A program made the translations under genes and the position numbers. Of a stretch of 33,137 bases of DNA, positions 32,748 through 33,137 are shown in pieces. Within the stretch, counting starts at the first letter, position 1. Each line of letters opens with the position of its first letter. The stretch is from Bacteroidales bacterium. GTDB lineage: Bacteria; Bacteroidota; Bacteroidia; Bacteroidales; UBA932. The notes beneath the pieces were generated by a model that was given only the letters and a program-made list of their open reading frames with translations, was not told the DNA's origin and searched no databases. The stretch lies in assembly GCA_017615445.1 (NCBI GenBank), contig JAGAAD010000070.1, positions 1 through 33,137 on the forward strand, given 5' to 3'.

Positions 32748-33137
32748 TTAGATCAATCCTATTTCCTTCGCTTTGAGAACAAGTTCGGGCGTGTTCGCCA
32801 CATCGAACTTGACGAGAAGTTTCTTACGGTACCAGTTGATGGTCTCCGGGCTTAGGAAGAGTGCCTCGGCAATCTGCTTGGAAGTATAGGCCTTTGCGAG
32901 AAGCACGAGGATTTCGCGCTCACGGTCGGTGATCGACGGCGCTTCGGGCGAGGGGATCGGGGCCTCTGCGTCCGCTGCGCCATTGGCCCGGCGCTTCCGG
33001 CGGCCGAAGATGATGGCGCATGCCAGGGCGGCCAGGACCAGGAAGAGCGCGACGATGCCCAAAGCGAGCTGCTTCTTCTGCTTTGATAGCGCCATCTGCA
33101 TCAGGTTGAGGTTCTCCGTGCGGAAATCCGGGCTGTA
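32748..33137 (-). CDS. Membrane-anchored LuxR-type HTH protein, C-terminal part only
   Basis: The frame is open to the window edge, so only the last 129 residues are visible. A hydrophobic helix (LALGIVALFLVLAALACAIIF) is followed by a basic RRKRR stop-transfer stretch, a short linker, and a LuxR/GerE helix-turn-helix (ITDREREILVLLAKAYTSKQIAEALFLS as two adjoining parts, then INWYRKKLLVKF). In Bacteroidota such proteins usually have a TPR sensor region before the TM helix, which would lie beyond the window. The regulated genes are unknown. Its stop is 28 bp ahead of the dehydrogenase start. Confidence 0.85.
   Translation of the reverse strand, partial: YSPDFRTENLNLMQMALSKQKKQLALGIVALFLVLAALACAIIFGRRKRRANGAADAEAPIPSPEAPSITDREREILVLLAKAYTSKQIAEALFLSPETINWYRKKLLVKFDVANTPELVLKAKEIGLI

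Overview
The window is about 33 kb of fairly GC-rich DNA from a Bacteroidota genome, most likely order Bacteroidales. Evidence: short TAnnTTTG promoter elements just upstream of genes, an operon of surface or periplasmic glycoside hydrolases with a XylR-type LacI-sensor/AraC regulator, a zinc-motif-free ROK kinase, and a membrane-anchored LuxR-HTH protein of a kind common in this phylum. The genus cannot be fixed from the sequence; a gut Rikenellaceae/UBA932-like lineage is only a guess. There are no tRNA, rRNA, transposase or cas genes, and no gene-free stretch longer than about 145 bp.

Layout. (1) 1-2209, minus strand: an M24 (prolidase / aminopeptidase P-like) peptidase followed by a comF-type gene that runs off the left edge; comF carries an in-frame 50-bp tandem repeat. 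(2) 2292-13611, plus strand: nine genes with spacings of -4 to +3 nt, evidently one operon. They encode a MORN-like protein, two TerB-like proteins, a zinc-ribbon protein, a membrane-anchored Ser/Thr kinase, a four-module AAA+ ATPase with a zinc ribbon, a zinc-ribbon/FHA protein, a PP2C phosphatase and an M48 metalloprotease with a TerB-like tail. (3) 13608-19208, minus strand: three overlapping genes encoding a DUF4062 STAND-like protein with a degenerate P-loop, a 2-TM/double-Rossmann/RyR-repeat protein, and a DUF1963 (YwqG-like) protein. (4) 19287-21107, plus strand: a second membrane/Rossmann/RyR protein, divergent from the DUF4062 gene. (5) 21250-30634, minus strand: a ROK kinase, a GH2 glycosidase fused to alkaline phosphatase, a GH20 hexosaminidase, then a deiminase, carbamate kinase and ornithine carbamoyltransferase (arginine/citrulline fermentation). 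(6) 30705-33137, minus strand: a XylR-type regulator, a short-chain dehydrogenase, and the C-terminal part of a LuxR-HTH membrane protein.

The most interesting part is 2292-21107. All the parts of a reversible phospho-signalling circuit are present (kinase, phosphatase, FHA reader). They lie beside AAA+ remodellers, three TerB-like domains, a protease, a DUF4062/STAND-like protein and two channel-like RyR-repeat proteins. No type VI or type VII secretion structural gene, vWA (TerY) gene or known toxin is visible. My reading (inference) is a membrane-associated stress or conflict (possibly anti-phage) signalling system related to the Ter-associated kinase/phosphatase systems, with STAND and RyR/Rossmann modules as sensor or effector.

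The right half looks like amino-sugar glycan use: a phosphatase-fused exo-acting GH2, an exo-hexosaminidase and a sugar kinase under a TAnnTTTG promoter overlapped by a perfect inverted repeat that may be the operator for the neighbouring XylR-type regulator. Several genes also carry short palindromic elements in frame in linkers, which suggests a small repeat family that tolerates coding DNA.
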